DNA from: Candidatus Latescibacterota bacterium
GTDB lineage: Bacteria; Latescibacterota; 4484-107
Reading direction: 5' to 3'
Assembly (NCBI GenBank): GCA_030613045.1
Contig: JAUWMS010000181.1
Span: 1-5,999, forward strand
Length of the DNA: 5,999 nt
Numbering within the stretch: position 1 is the stretch's first letter; every line of letters starts with the position of its first letter. Under the pieces are notes generated by a model, which saw only the letters and a list, made by a program, of their open reading frames with translations, did no database searches and had not been told where the DNA came from. A program made the translations under genes and the position numbers. This document shows positions 1 to 5,220 of the stretch, in pieces.

Positions 1-102
1 CTCTTGTGCAGCAAAGTGTTTTGGATTTCCGGTTTCAAGGTGTTATTTTTTAAAAAAAGTCTGAAGCCGGGGCGCGTCATTCAAGACTTGTGAATAATCC
101 AG

Positions 103-121
103 GTTAAGAAGCGCTCTTAAC
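103..121. promoter_or_regulatory. Perfect 7-bp inverted repeat just upstream of the first gene
   Basis: GTTAAGA (103-109) and TCTTAAC (115-121) are exact reverse complements around a 5-nt spacer, AGCGC. The element ends directly against the purine-rich ribosome binding site at 122-128. It could be a repressor operator or an RNA stem that limits access to the ribosome binding site. The symmetry is visible; the role is inference, and a chance occurrence is possible in this AT-rich leader. Confidence 0.35.
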
Positions 122-128
122 AAAAGGA
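122..128 (+). promoter_or_regulatory. Ribosome binding site for the enolase-superfamily gene
   Basis: AAAAGGA sits 6 nt before the ATG at 135. It supports that start, which also agrees with the start of the conserved N-terminal strand of the enolase fold. Confidence 0.6.
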
Positions 129-134
129 TCGCGT

Positions 135-1244
135 ATGAAAATAGATTCCATCGAAATGGTCCGGGTTGCGATGCCCTTAGTGTATCCGTTCAGAACGGCG
201 TTTGGCGATGATGACACCATTGAATCCGTGTTGGTCCGAGTCACTTCGGGGGAACAGTACGGCTGGGGAGAGTCCGCATCGTGGAAATATCCTGCTTATA
301 CTCCCGAATGTTCCATCGGGCAATTTGTCGTCTCTCGTGAGTTTATCGCGCCGCTCCTTATTGGCTGCGATATTTGTTCGGGCCAGGCGCTTCAGGAGCG
401 GCTGGCGGGTATAAAAGGTAATTATTTTGCAAAAGCCGCGTTTGATTTGGCCTGGTGGGATCTCCACGCAAAATGTCTTGGGGAGCCTTTGTGGAAAGTT
501 CTGGGCGGTCAGGATCCGACGGTGGAGGTGGGCGCTGATTTCGGCGTCATGGAGAGCGTGGACCGCTTGATTGAGACGATCGGTGCTGCCAATCAGCATG
601 GTTACAAGCGCGTCAAACTGAAATATCGCCCGGGTTGGGATCTGTCTATGATCGCGGCTGTTCGGGAGGCTTTTCCAGATATCGTCGTGCACATTGACTG
701 CAACAGCGCGTATACCCTGGACGACCTCGATATGTTCAAGCGGCTGGATCGGTATAATCTTGCGATGATTGAACAGCCGCTCGGTCACGACGATCTTTTA
801 GATCATGCGACCCTGCAGGCGCACATCCGCACCCCGATTTGTCTCGATGAGAGCATTACTTCGCCCGATAAAGCGCGCAAAGCGATTCAAATCAAGGCGT
901 GTGGCTGGGTGAATATTAAACCGGGCAGAGTCGGGGGGATCACCCATGCCCTTTCTATTCACGATATCTGTCAGGAATCGGGTATCCCTTGCTGGATAGG
1001 CGGGATGTTGGAATCCGCTGTGGGGGCATCGCATTGCCTGGCCCTGGCCACCTTGCCCAATATACGCTATCCGTCCGATATTTTTCCGAGTGAGCGATTT
1101 TACACGAAGGATCTATCCATGCCTCCGATGAAGCATTCGGCGCCCTCCCAGTTTTGTGCCAGTATGAATCCGGGCGTAGGCGCCGAACCGGATCCAGACG
1201 CGCTTGCGAGATGTGCATTGGAGCGCGTGGTCTTGGAGGGGTAA
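135..1244 (+). CDS. o-Succinylbenzoate synthase / N-succinylamino acid racemase-like enolase superfamily protein
   Basis: This 369-residue protein has the length and full catalytic set of the NSAR/OSBS branch of the MenC group. The N-terminal capping domain covers about residues 1-125 and the (beta/alpha)7beta barrel about 130-369. The acid-base lysine motif is K161-L-K163. The Mg2+ ligands are D188 (in HIDCN), E213 (in MIEQP) and D238 (in CLDES), and the second-face lysine is K262 (in NIKPG). K262-P-G-R265 carries an arginine three residues after the lysine, a position linked in the NSAR/OSBS branch to racemase activity. The GGMLES motif (289-294) is also typical. Family members dehydrate SHCHC to o-succinylbenzoate in menaquinone synthesis, or racemise N-succinyl amino acids, and some do both. 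No other men gene lies nearby, so racemisation in amino acid conversion is at least as likely. A cytosolic enzyme is expected; no signal peptide is seen. It is separated from the next gene by 323 bp, so it probably forms its own transcript. The family is sure; the substrate is not. Confidence 0.88.
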   Translation: MKIDSIEMVRVAMPLVYPFRTAFGDDDTIESVLVRVTSGEQYGWGESASWKYPAYTPECSIGQFVVSREFIAPLLIGCDICSGQALQERLAGIKGNYFAKAAFDLAWWDLHAKCLGEPLWKVLGGQDPTVEVGADFGVMESVDRLIETIGAANQHGYKRVKLKYRPGWDLSMIAAVREAFPDIVVHIDCNSAYTLDDLDMFKRLDRYNLAMIEQPLGHDDLLDHATLQAHIRTPICLDESITSPDKARKAIQIKACGWVNIKPGRVGGITHALSIHDICQESGIPCWIGGMLESAVGASHCLALATLPNIRYPSDIFPSERFYTKDLSMPPMKHSAPSQFCASMNPGVGAEPDPDALARCALERVVLEG

Positions 1245-1331
1245 TTCCTCGGTTAGCCCCATATCCTCCGCGCGGGGCATGTCTACCAGGTTTAAGTAAT
1301 TTTTATTCTGCTCTTGTTATGTTCCTTCTCA

Positions 1332-1405
1332 AGTATTCAGGAGTCAGAATTCAGAATTCAGAATACTGAAAGCGCTGTATGAGCTTTCTCCTCCTGACTC
1401 CTGAC
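1332..1405. repeat. Heptamer tandem repeat with inverted partner
   Basis: A tandem array starts with TCAGGAG (1337-1343) and continues with three exact TCAGAAT units (1344-1364). About 27 nt further on, two exact TCCTGAC units (1392-1405) run in the opposite sense. TCAGGAGTCAG (1337-1347) is an exact reverse complement of CTGACTCCTGA (1394-1404), giving an 11-bp stem. AGTATTC (1332-1338) and GAATACT (1361-1367) also pair, so the left array can fold on itself. Heptamer arrays of this kind occur dispersed between genes in several environmental bacterial groups. The structure is directly visible. Whether it acts as a terminator, a nuclease barrier or a selfish repeat is unknown; there is no T-tract after either stem. 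Confidence 0.8.
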
Positions 1406-1475
1406 TTCTAAAGGAAGAGGCACAAACCTACAAGAGCATTCTGAAGATTACTTAAAGACAAATGACCATACAAAC

Positions 1476-1510
1476 GCTCCTCATGAGGGAGAGGCTGCCC
1501 GCTGAGGAGC
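1476..1510. repeat. 8-bp inverted repeat upstream of the UroD-like gene
   Basis: GCTCCTCA (1476-1483) and TGAGGAGC (1503-1510) are perfect reverse complements around a 19-nt loop. A smaller palindrome, CCTCATGAGG (1479-1488), overlaps the left arm and would compete with the larger stem. The element lies about 58 nt before the start codon, probably within the 5' leader, so a leader RNA stem or an operator are both possible. No regulator gene is adjacent. Confidence 0.5.
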
Positions 1511-1521
1511 CTTGGATGGAT

Positions 1522-1537
1522 AAACGCGAATAAACGG
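1522..1537. repeat. Degenerate copy of the 10-nt AAACACGAAT repeat
   Basis: AAACGCGAAT (1522-1531) followed by the partial unit AAACGG (1532-1537) differs at one base from the AAACACGAAT unit in the large inverted repeat between livG and livF. The similarity across 3.6 kb suggests that the same dispersed repeat family inserted upstream of the UroD-like gene and decayed. The match is short, so relatedness is inferred. Confidence 0.45.
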
Positions 1538-1552
1538 CTTGGAAAGCAACGG

Positions 1553-1560
1553 AAAGGAGA
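1553..1560 (+). promoter_or_regulatory. Ribosome binding site for the UroD-like gene
   Basis: AAAGGAGA contains a near-perfect Shine-Dalgarno core (AAGGAG, 1554-1559), 8 nt before the ATG at 1568. It fixes this start. Confidence 0.75.
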
Positions 1561-1567
1561 GAATCCC

Positions 1568-2635
1568 ATGGAACCGTACGACCGCGTATTCGCAGCAATA
1601 AATCACCAGGAACCGGATCGTCCGCCCATCGACTACATTGCCACGCCGGAGGTTCACGCCTATTTGAAGAAACATCTCGGCATGGAGGATGAGGCGTTGC
1701 GGCAGTATCTCGGCGCAGACATCCGCTACGTCTCTCCCCGCTATGTGGGGCCCGAGGGCACAACGGGTGCGGCAGGAGTGGGTGCGGCGGGAAAAGATTT
1801 TTTGGGCATCGTTTGGAAGCCCGTAAAGAACGAGTTCGGCACCTACAATGAGATCGCCTTTCACCCGCTCGGTCACATGACCACGGTGGAGGAGGTGGAG
1901 AGCTATGCCTGGCCCAGCGTGGATTGGTTCGATTTTTCCCATCTCAAAGAGGAGATCGCCCTGCTGAATGCGGACCAGCGGCACGCGATCCTTTTTTTTG
2001 CGGGAGGAGCCTTTGAGACGCCGTGGTATATGCGGGGGATGGAGCGATTTTTGATGGACTTGGTCGAGTGCCCGGAAATCGCGGAAACCATTTCCCGTCG
2101 TGCGATGGAGTTTTATCAAGCGCGCGCGATGCGAGCCATCGAGGCGTCCGACGGCCGGATTGATATCATCGGAAGCGGAGGGGATATTGGCACGCAGCGG
2201 GGCATGATGCTTGCTCCCGATTTGTGGCGCACGCACATCAAGCCCTACAGCGAGCAGCTTATCCGTCCCTTCAAGGACATGGGACTTAAGACCTTCTACC
2301 ACTCCTGCGGCTCCATCGTGCCGGTGATCGAGGATTTCATCGGGATGGGTTTGGACATCCTGGACCCGATTCAACCCAAAGCGGCCGGGATGCAACCCGA
2401 AGCCTTGAAAAGCCGTTTTGGAGACCGGCTGGCGTTTCACGGGGGGGTGGACGAACAGGAATTGCTTCCCCACGGTACGGCGGCGGAGGTCCGCAGCACC
2501 GTCCAGCATTTGATTGAAGTCCTCGGAAAAGACGGAGGCTACATTGTGTGCGCCGCGCATGCCATCCAGCCGGATACCCCGGTGGAGAATATTCTGGCGA
2601 TGTACGAGGCAGCGAGGGAATATCGGTACAAATAA
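1568..2635 (+). CDS. Uroporphyrinogen decarboxylase-superfamily protein, probable corrinoid/cobalamin-dependent methyltransferase type
   Basis: This 355-residue protein is a single (beta/alpha)8 UroD-fold domain. It opens with the family's N-terminal pattern around I11-N-H-Q-E-P-D-R-P-P20. It lacks the MRQAGRYLPEY substrate-binding motif of true HemE, so it is very unlikely to make coproporphyrinogen III. It has H245-S-C247-G near the sixth strand and C328 near the C terminus. This HxC...C pattern is the zinc-ligand set of MtaA/MtbA and related methylcobamide:thiol methyltransferases. GGDIGTQ (204-210) and the block HSCGS to LDPIQPKA (245-272) are characteristic of these bacterial methyltransferase-like paralogues. 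Such proteins activate a thiolate on zinc and move methyl groups to or from a corrinoid protein, as in demethylation of methoxylated compounds. No corrinoid protein, MtaB-like enzyme or reactivator lies in the window, so the methyl donor cannot be named. Superfamily is near certain; methyltransferase role is inferred from ligands. Confidence 0.87.
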   Translation: MEPYDRVFAAINHQEPDRPPIDYIATPEVHAYLKKHLGMEDEALRQYLGADIRYVSPRYVGPEGTTGAAGVGAAGKDFLGIVWKPVKNEFGTYNEIAFHPLGHMTTVEEVESYAWPSVDWFDFSHLKEEIALLNADQRHAILFFAGGAFETPWYMRGMERFLMDLVECPEIAETISRRAMEFYQARAMRAIEASDGRIDIIGSGGDIGTQRGMMLAPDLWRTHIKPYSEQLIRPFKDMGLKTFYHSCGSIVPVIEDFIGMGLDILDPIQPKAAGMQPEALKSRFGDRLAFHGGVDEQELLPHGTAAEVRSTVQHLIEVLGKDGGYIVCAAHAIQPDTPVENILAMYEAAREYRYK

Positions 2636-2640
2636 AAGTC

Positions 2641-2668
2641 GTGAGTGGTGAGTGGTGAGTGGTGAGTT
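2641..2668. repeat. Four tandem GTGAGTG heptamers
   Basis: Three exact GTGAGTG units and a fourth ending in T (GTGAGTT) run head to tail, starting 5 nt after the UroD-like stop codon. The units contain several in-frame GTG codons, which artificially extend the next reading frame to 2652. The period (7 nt) matches the array at 1337-1405, but the sequence is different, so this is a second heptamer family or a diverged one. Confidence 0.8.
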
Positions 2669-2697
2669 CGGGCCGGTGAACGCGGACCGCTTCTCAG

Positions 2698-2704
2698 AAA
2701 GGGA
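2698..2704 (+). promoter_or_regulatory. Ribosome binding site favouring the 2709 start of the P-loop ATPase
   Basis: AAAGGGA lies 4 nt before ATG 2709. The alternative GTG starts at 2652 and 2655 are inside the heptamer array, whose own sequence is only weakly Shine-Dalgarno-like. This favours ATG 2709, though the 19-codon longer form cannot be excluded. Confidence 0.5.
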
Positions 2705-2708
2705 CTTG

Positions 2709-3482
2709 ATGGACGAAGCGCTGTTTCGTGCGCACATTCGCGCCATAGACGACTGCAACCAGCGGGGCGGTCGCATGCTTTCCCTCGTGGATTTGATGGA
2801 CGCGGGCGCGGTGGATCTCCCGCTGGCGGCGTACCTGTCGGCGGCCATGCGCTCCGGCGCGTCGCTTTTGGTTGGTGCGCGGCCCGGCGGCGCAGGCAAA
2901 ACAACGGTGATGTGCGCGCTACTCAATTTTCTGCCCGATGATACGATTCTTCGCCCGGTGGCGAGTCGGACGGGGCCGGTAGAGGGGCAGCAGGATGCGC
3001 ATCCGGCCCGCGCTGTTTACCTCGCCCACGAAATTGGCAGCGGTCCCTATTACGCGTACGTCTGGGGAAAAGAGGCGCGCGCGTTTTTTCGTCTTGGGGC
3101 GCAGGGACACCTCATCGCGTCCAACCTGCACGCGGATACGCTCGAAGAGACCCGGGATCAGCTTTGTGGGGAGAATGGCGTCCCTGAAACCCATCTGAAT
3201 GCGGTGACGCTCAAGGTTTATCTCCGGATCGAGCGAACGGGCGGAGGGCGTATGAGGCGATGGGTCCAAAGCGTGTATGAGAGCGACGGCACGCGGGATC
3301 GTTTGCTCTGGACGCGGAATGAAAAGGGCGCCTCGATCCGCCGGGAATTCATAGACAGCGTCCTCGTGTCCCCGGACCGGGAGAAAAAATACGCGGAATT
3401 TCTGACCACGCTCCTTCGCCGGCACCTTTGCCGCATAGAAGACGTCCGGCGCGCGCTGATTCAGGGCATCGGCGGCGGATAA
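2709..3482 (+). CDS. P-loop ATPase resembling PilT/VirB11-type secretion ATPases
   Basis: This is a 257-residue protein if started at ATG 2709. A nucleotide-binding loop, ARPGGAGKTT (57-66), follows the strand ASLLVG, as in secretion ATPases where the loop reads GGTGSGKTT. The first glycine of the classical Walker A is replaced by R58. An acidic strand VYLAHEIG (103-110) is in the place of Walker B, and GHLIASNLHADTLEET (133-148) resembles the PilT/VirB11 motif GHLVFATLHTNSA with its conserved histidine (H141 here). The Asp-box and the N-terminal domains of full PilT/PilB/GspE proteins are absent, and residues 190-257 match nothing I recognise. There is no signal peptide or membrane segment. 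No pilin, prepilin peptidase or secretion gene is adjacent, so the role is open: it may be a stand-alone ATPase. It follows the UroD-like gene by 73 bp and precedes radC by 108 bp, so co-transcription is possible. The P-loop is sure; family placement is tentative. Confidence 0.6.
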   Translation: MDEALFRAHIRAIDDCNQRGGRMLSLVDLMDAGAVDLPLAAYLSAAMRSGASLLVGARPGGAGKTTVMCALLNFLPDDTILRPVASRTGPVEGQQDAHPARAVYLAHEIGSGPYYAYVWGKEARAFFRLGAQGHLIASNLHADTLEETRDQLCGENGVPETHLNAVTLKVYLRIERTGGGRMRRWVQSVYESDGTRDRLLWTRNEKGASIRREFIDSVLVSPDREKKYAEFLTTLLRRHLCRIEDVRRALIQGIGGG

Positions 3483-3580
3483 TCCCTTTTTCGATGGATC
3501 ACGATGCGTCCATGGATTGTGCGCGGATTATCAAACGCAGTAGGATCGATCACCTTGCTGCTTTCATCTTCCCGTTTTAT

Positions 3581-3586
3581 GGAGGA
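3581..3586 (+). promoter_or_regulatory. Ribosome binding site that fixes the radC start
   Basis: GGAGGA is 4 nt before ATG 3591. It argues against the upstream in-frame ATGs at 3504 and 3579, of which the second overlaps the site itself. Confidence 0.7.
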
Positions 3587-3590
3587 CAAG

Positions 3591-4292
3591 ATGGCTGAAC
3601 GCGGATATTCGGAGCCGATTAAAACCTGGCCGGAGGATGAGCGGCCGAGAGAACGATTGATCAAACACGGCGCGGGCGCGCTTTCGGATGCTCAGTTGCT
3701 GGCGATTGTGCTGCGTTCGGGGGATGCCGGGTCGAAGAGGAGCGCGGTGGATCTGGCGCGGACGTTGTTGGGGCGCTTCGGAGGATTTCGCGCGCTGGAT
3801 CGGGCGTCGGTGTCGGAACTGTGCGAGGTGAAAGGAATCGGACCGGCCAAGGCCGCGGAGGTGATGGCGGCGCTGGAGATCGGGAAGCGGTTTGCGAGGG
3901 AGGAAAAGGGGCCCCGGACGATGATCCGGACCAGTTCGGACGTGGCCAAGTTCTACTTTCCGACGATGCGGGATCTGAAGAAGGAAGTGTTCAAGTGCGT
4001 GTTGTTGGACGGGAAGAACCGGATGATGAAGGACGTGACCATCTCGGAGGGGAGTCTTTCGGCTAGTGTGGTGCATCCGCGCGAAGTGTTCAATCCAGCG
4101 GTTCGGGAGTCCGCGGCGGCGGTGCTGTTCGTGCACAATCATCCGTCCGGGGATCCCACGCCGTCGGAGGAGGACATCGCGGTGACGAAGCAATTGGTGG
4201 AGGCCGGAAAAATTCTCGGAATCCGGGTGCTGGATCACGTGATCATCGGGGATGGTCGCTCGGTGAGTTTCGTGGAACTGGGGATGATGTGA
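3591..4292 (+). CDS. radC: RadC family JAB/MPN-domain protein (UPF0758)
   Basis: At 233 residues from ATG 3591 this matches the usual RadC length; an in-frame extension back to 3504 would add 29 unconserved residues and lacks a ribosome binding site. The N-terminal block IKTWPEDERPRERLIKHG (10-27) and LSDAQLLAIVLRSG (31-44) are family hallmarks. They are followed by a helix-hairpin-helix around VKGIGPAKAAEVMAALEIG (80-98), expected to contact DNA. The C-terminal RadC/JAB domain carries a complete JAMM zinc-metalloprotease-like motif: H182-N-H184, S192 and D195, with E153 as the likely general base. The name comes from an E. coli locus once linked to DNA repair, but a direct repair role has been disputed and the biochemical function is unsettled. 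Here the gene is the full-length chromosomal type rather than the short version common on mobile elements. It is the last gene of the + strand set and converges on livF. Confidence 0.93.
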   Translation: MAERGYSEPIKTWPEDERPRERLIKHGAGALSDAQLLAIVLRSGDAGSKRSAVDLARTLLGRFGGFRALDRASVSELCEVKGIGPAKAAEVMAALEIGKRFAREEKGPRTMIRTSSDVAKFYFPTMRDLKKEVFKCVLLDGKNRMMKDVTISEGSLSASVVHPREVFNPAVRESAAAVLFVHNHPSGDPTPSEEDIAVTKQLVEAGKILGIRVLDHVIIGDGRSVSFVELGMM

Positions 4293-4316
4293 TGGTTTGG
4301 AAGCGGACTGGAGCGA

Positions 4317-4346
4317 CTCTGCGTTCCCACGCAGAGCGTGGGAACG
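4317..4346. repeat. REP-like palindrome, possible bidirectional terminator
   Basis: CGTTCCCACGC (4322-4332) and GCGTGGGAACG (4336-4346) form a perfect 11-bp stem with a 3-nt loop. CTCTGCG (4317-4323) can instead pair with CGCAGAG (4330-4336), so two exclusive hairpins are possible. From memory, near-identical CGTTCCCACGC palindromes are dispersed in many unrelated environmental genomes, in the manner of REP elements mobilised by RAYT transposases. It lies in the 119-bp gap where radC and livF converge, so it may stop transcripts from both sides, although there is no T-tract on either side. Confidence 0.75.
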
Positions 4347-4411
4347 AGAGGAAAAGGGAGATGATTAAGGGGAGCAGATAAGCGAAGTGATATTCGAGGG
4401 TATCCCCGATC

Positions 4412-5113
4412 TTACAGAAACAACTCCTTGAGCCTTTCTTTGTGGTCCCTGAGTTCGTCGGAGCCTCCACTGAAGGCCACTTGTCCGAGTTTAACAGAAT
4501 ATACCCGATGAGCGACGTCCAGCACCTCCCGGACCTTCTGCTCCACAATCAGGACGGCCAGCCCGCTATGTTGGTTGATTTCCGAAATCCTCTTGAACAC
4601 CGAACCTACCAGTCCCGGCGAAAGTCCGAGCGAAGGCTCATCGAGCATCAGCAGCTTGGGCTTTGGGACGAGTGCCCGTGCCAGCGCCAGCATCTGCTGC
4701 TCTCCACCGCTGAGTTTTCCTGCCTCCTGCGAAGCACGCTCCTTGAGAACCGGGAAAAGATCGAACATCTCGTCCATCCGCTCCCTGAGTTCTTTTGGAG
4801 GAAGCTGGAATCCTCCGATCTCGAGGTTCTCCATCACTGTAAGCTCGTCGAAGACCCGATTTCCCTGCGGTGCGAAGGCCATTCCCCGCGCCACGTTTTG
4901 CGAAGGTGCCGCGCCATTGGTCAGCGTGCCGTCGAAGCGCACCTTGCCCTTCCACACCGGAATCAACCCACATACCGCCTTCAGCACAGTGGATTTCCCC
5001 GCCCCATTCGGCCCGATGAGCGCAACGATCTCCCCTGCCCGCACCTCTAAGGATAGACCGAACAGCACCTGCTTTTTCCCGTACCCCGTTTCGAGTTCTC
5101 TGATCCTCAGCAT
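4412..5113 (-). CDS. livF: Branched-chain amino acid-type ABC transporter ATP-binding protein LivF
   Basis: This 233-residue ABC ATPase has all nucleotide-binding motifs: Walker A GPNGAGKS (34-41), Q-loop Q83 in FAPQGNRVF, signature LSGGEQQ (134-140) and Walker B LLMLDEP (154-160). After Walker B comes IVEQK (189-193), with glutamine where most ABC proteins have the switch histidine; VEQ at this point is typical of LivF, as are TGYGKKQVLFGLSLEV near the N terminus and NRVFDELTVMENLEIGG. LivF works with LivG on the cytoplasmic face of a LivH/LivM permease, importing branched-chain amino acids or related compounds such as amides or urea; the substrate cannot be read from the ATPase. ATG 5113 is chosen because it begins at the conserved MLRIRELETGYG and has a GAAAGG site 7 nt upstream. 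An open frame continues back to 5179 only because it reads through the 10-nt repeat, and that extension is an artefact. The gene is 106 bp downstream of livG. Confidence 0.9.
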   Translation of the reverse strand: MLRIRELETGYGKKQVLFGLSLEVRAGEIVALIGPNGAGKSTVLKAVCGLIPVWKGKVRFDGTLTNGAAPSQNVARGMAFAPQGNRVFDELTVMENLEIGGFQLPPKELRERMDEMFDLFPVLKERASQEAGKLSGGEQQMLALARALVPKPKLLMLDEPSLGLSPGLVGSVFKRISEINQHSGLAVLIVEQKVREVLDVAHRVYSVKLGQVAFSGGSDELRDHKERLKELFL

Positions 5114-5120
5114 CGCTACG

Positions 5121-5126
5121 CCTTTC
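5121..5126 (-). promoter_or_regulatory. Ribosome binding site that decides the livF start
   Basis: On the minus strand GAAAGG lies 7 nt upstream of ATG 5113. It supports the short livF start over the frame that extends through the repeat. Its presence also means livF can be translated without coupling to livG. Confidence 0.6.
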
Positions 5127-5141
5127 AGGCAATAAACCCTT

Positions 5142-5220
5142 AACCACGAATGAACACGAATAAACACGAATACAGACAATTCCTAAGAACATTCGTGTCC
5201 ATTCGTGTGTATTCGTGGTT
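5142..5220. repeat. Large inverted repeat of 10-nt units between livG and livF
   Basis: The left arm (5142-5171) is three head-to-tail decamers: AACCACGAAT, GAACACGAAT and AAACACGAAT. The right arm (5191-5220) is three inverted decamers: ATTCGTGTCC, ATTCGTGTGT and ATTCGTGGTT. The outer units are exact reverse complements and 26 of 30 positions pair overall, around a 19-nt loop (5172-5190). The last base of the right arm is part of the livG stop codon (5220-5222). In livG-livF mRNA this would form a long stem-loop between the two genes, which might stabilise the livG message or reduce read-through into livF. This repeat type, when translated, gives peptides such as FVFIRVHSW that turn up as false N-terminal extensions. 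Confidence 0.9.

Larger units (their letters stand above)
1245..1567. other. Intergenic region rich in short repeats, no gene
   Basis: This 323-bp gap is more AT-rich than its flanks and has no convincing reading frame. From left to right it holds a weak GCCCC/GGGGC stem (1256-1278) without a proper T-tract, a 7-nt tandem array with an inverted partner (1337-1405), an AT-rich stretch, an 8-bp inverted repeat (1476-1510), a degenerate 10-nt repeat (1522-1537) and the ribosome binding site of the next gene. The promoter of the UroD-like gene should lie here, but I could not find a convincing -35/-10 pair. Confidence 0.7.

Noticed and set aside
21..49. TTGGAT, 17-nt spacer, TATTTT as a sigma-70 promoter for the first gene
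   Set aside because: Spacing is ideal but the hexamers match consensus at only 3/6 and 4/6 positions in an AT-rich stretch; too weak to list.
177..788. 203-codon minus-strand frame opposite the enolase gene
   Set aside because: It overlaps conserved catalytic regions on the + strand and has no domain of its own.
1256..1278. GCCCC/GGGGC stem after the enolase gene as a Rho-independent terminator
   Set aside because: Only 5 bp with a 13-nt loop, and the T-rich stretch starts more than 20 nt later.
1332..1405. CRISPR array
   Set aside because: Units are 7 nt long and contiguous, with no spacers of CRISPR size; the 10-nt repeats at 5142-5220 fail for the same reason.
1568..2635. Authentic hemE
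   Set aside because: The N-terminal MRQAGRYLPEY motif is missing and HxC...C zinc ligands are present.
1481..2926. Long 481-codon open frame on the minus strand
   Set aside because: It lies antisense to the clearly conserved UroD-like gene and part of the ATPase gene, has no recognisable domain, and its start region reads low-complexity repeat and antisense sequence. It is a shadow of a GC-rich gene.
3504..3590. N-terminal extension of radC
   Set aside because: No ribosome binding site before 3504, the residues are unlike RadC, and GGAGGA directly precedes ATG 3591.
3564..4238. 224-codon minus-strand frame opposite radC
   Set aside because: The sense frame encodes full RadC with an intact JAMM motif; the antisense product is rich in His, Arg and Pro with no motif.
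5114..5179. Upstream extension of livF
   Set aside because: The extra 22 codons translate the 10-nt repeat (FVFIRVHSW) and precede a well-placed ribosome binding site and the conserved N terminus at 5113.
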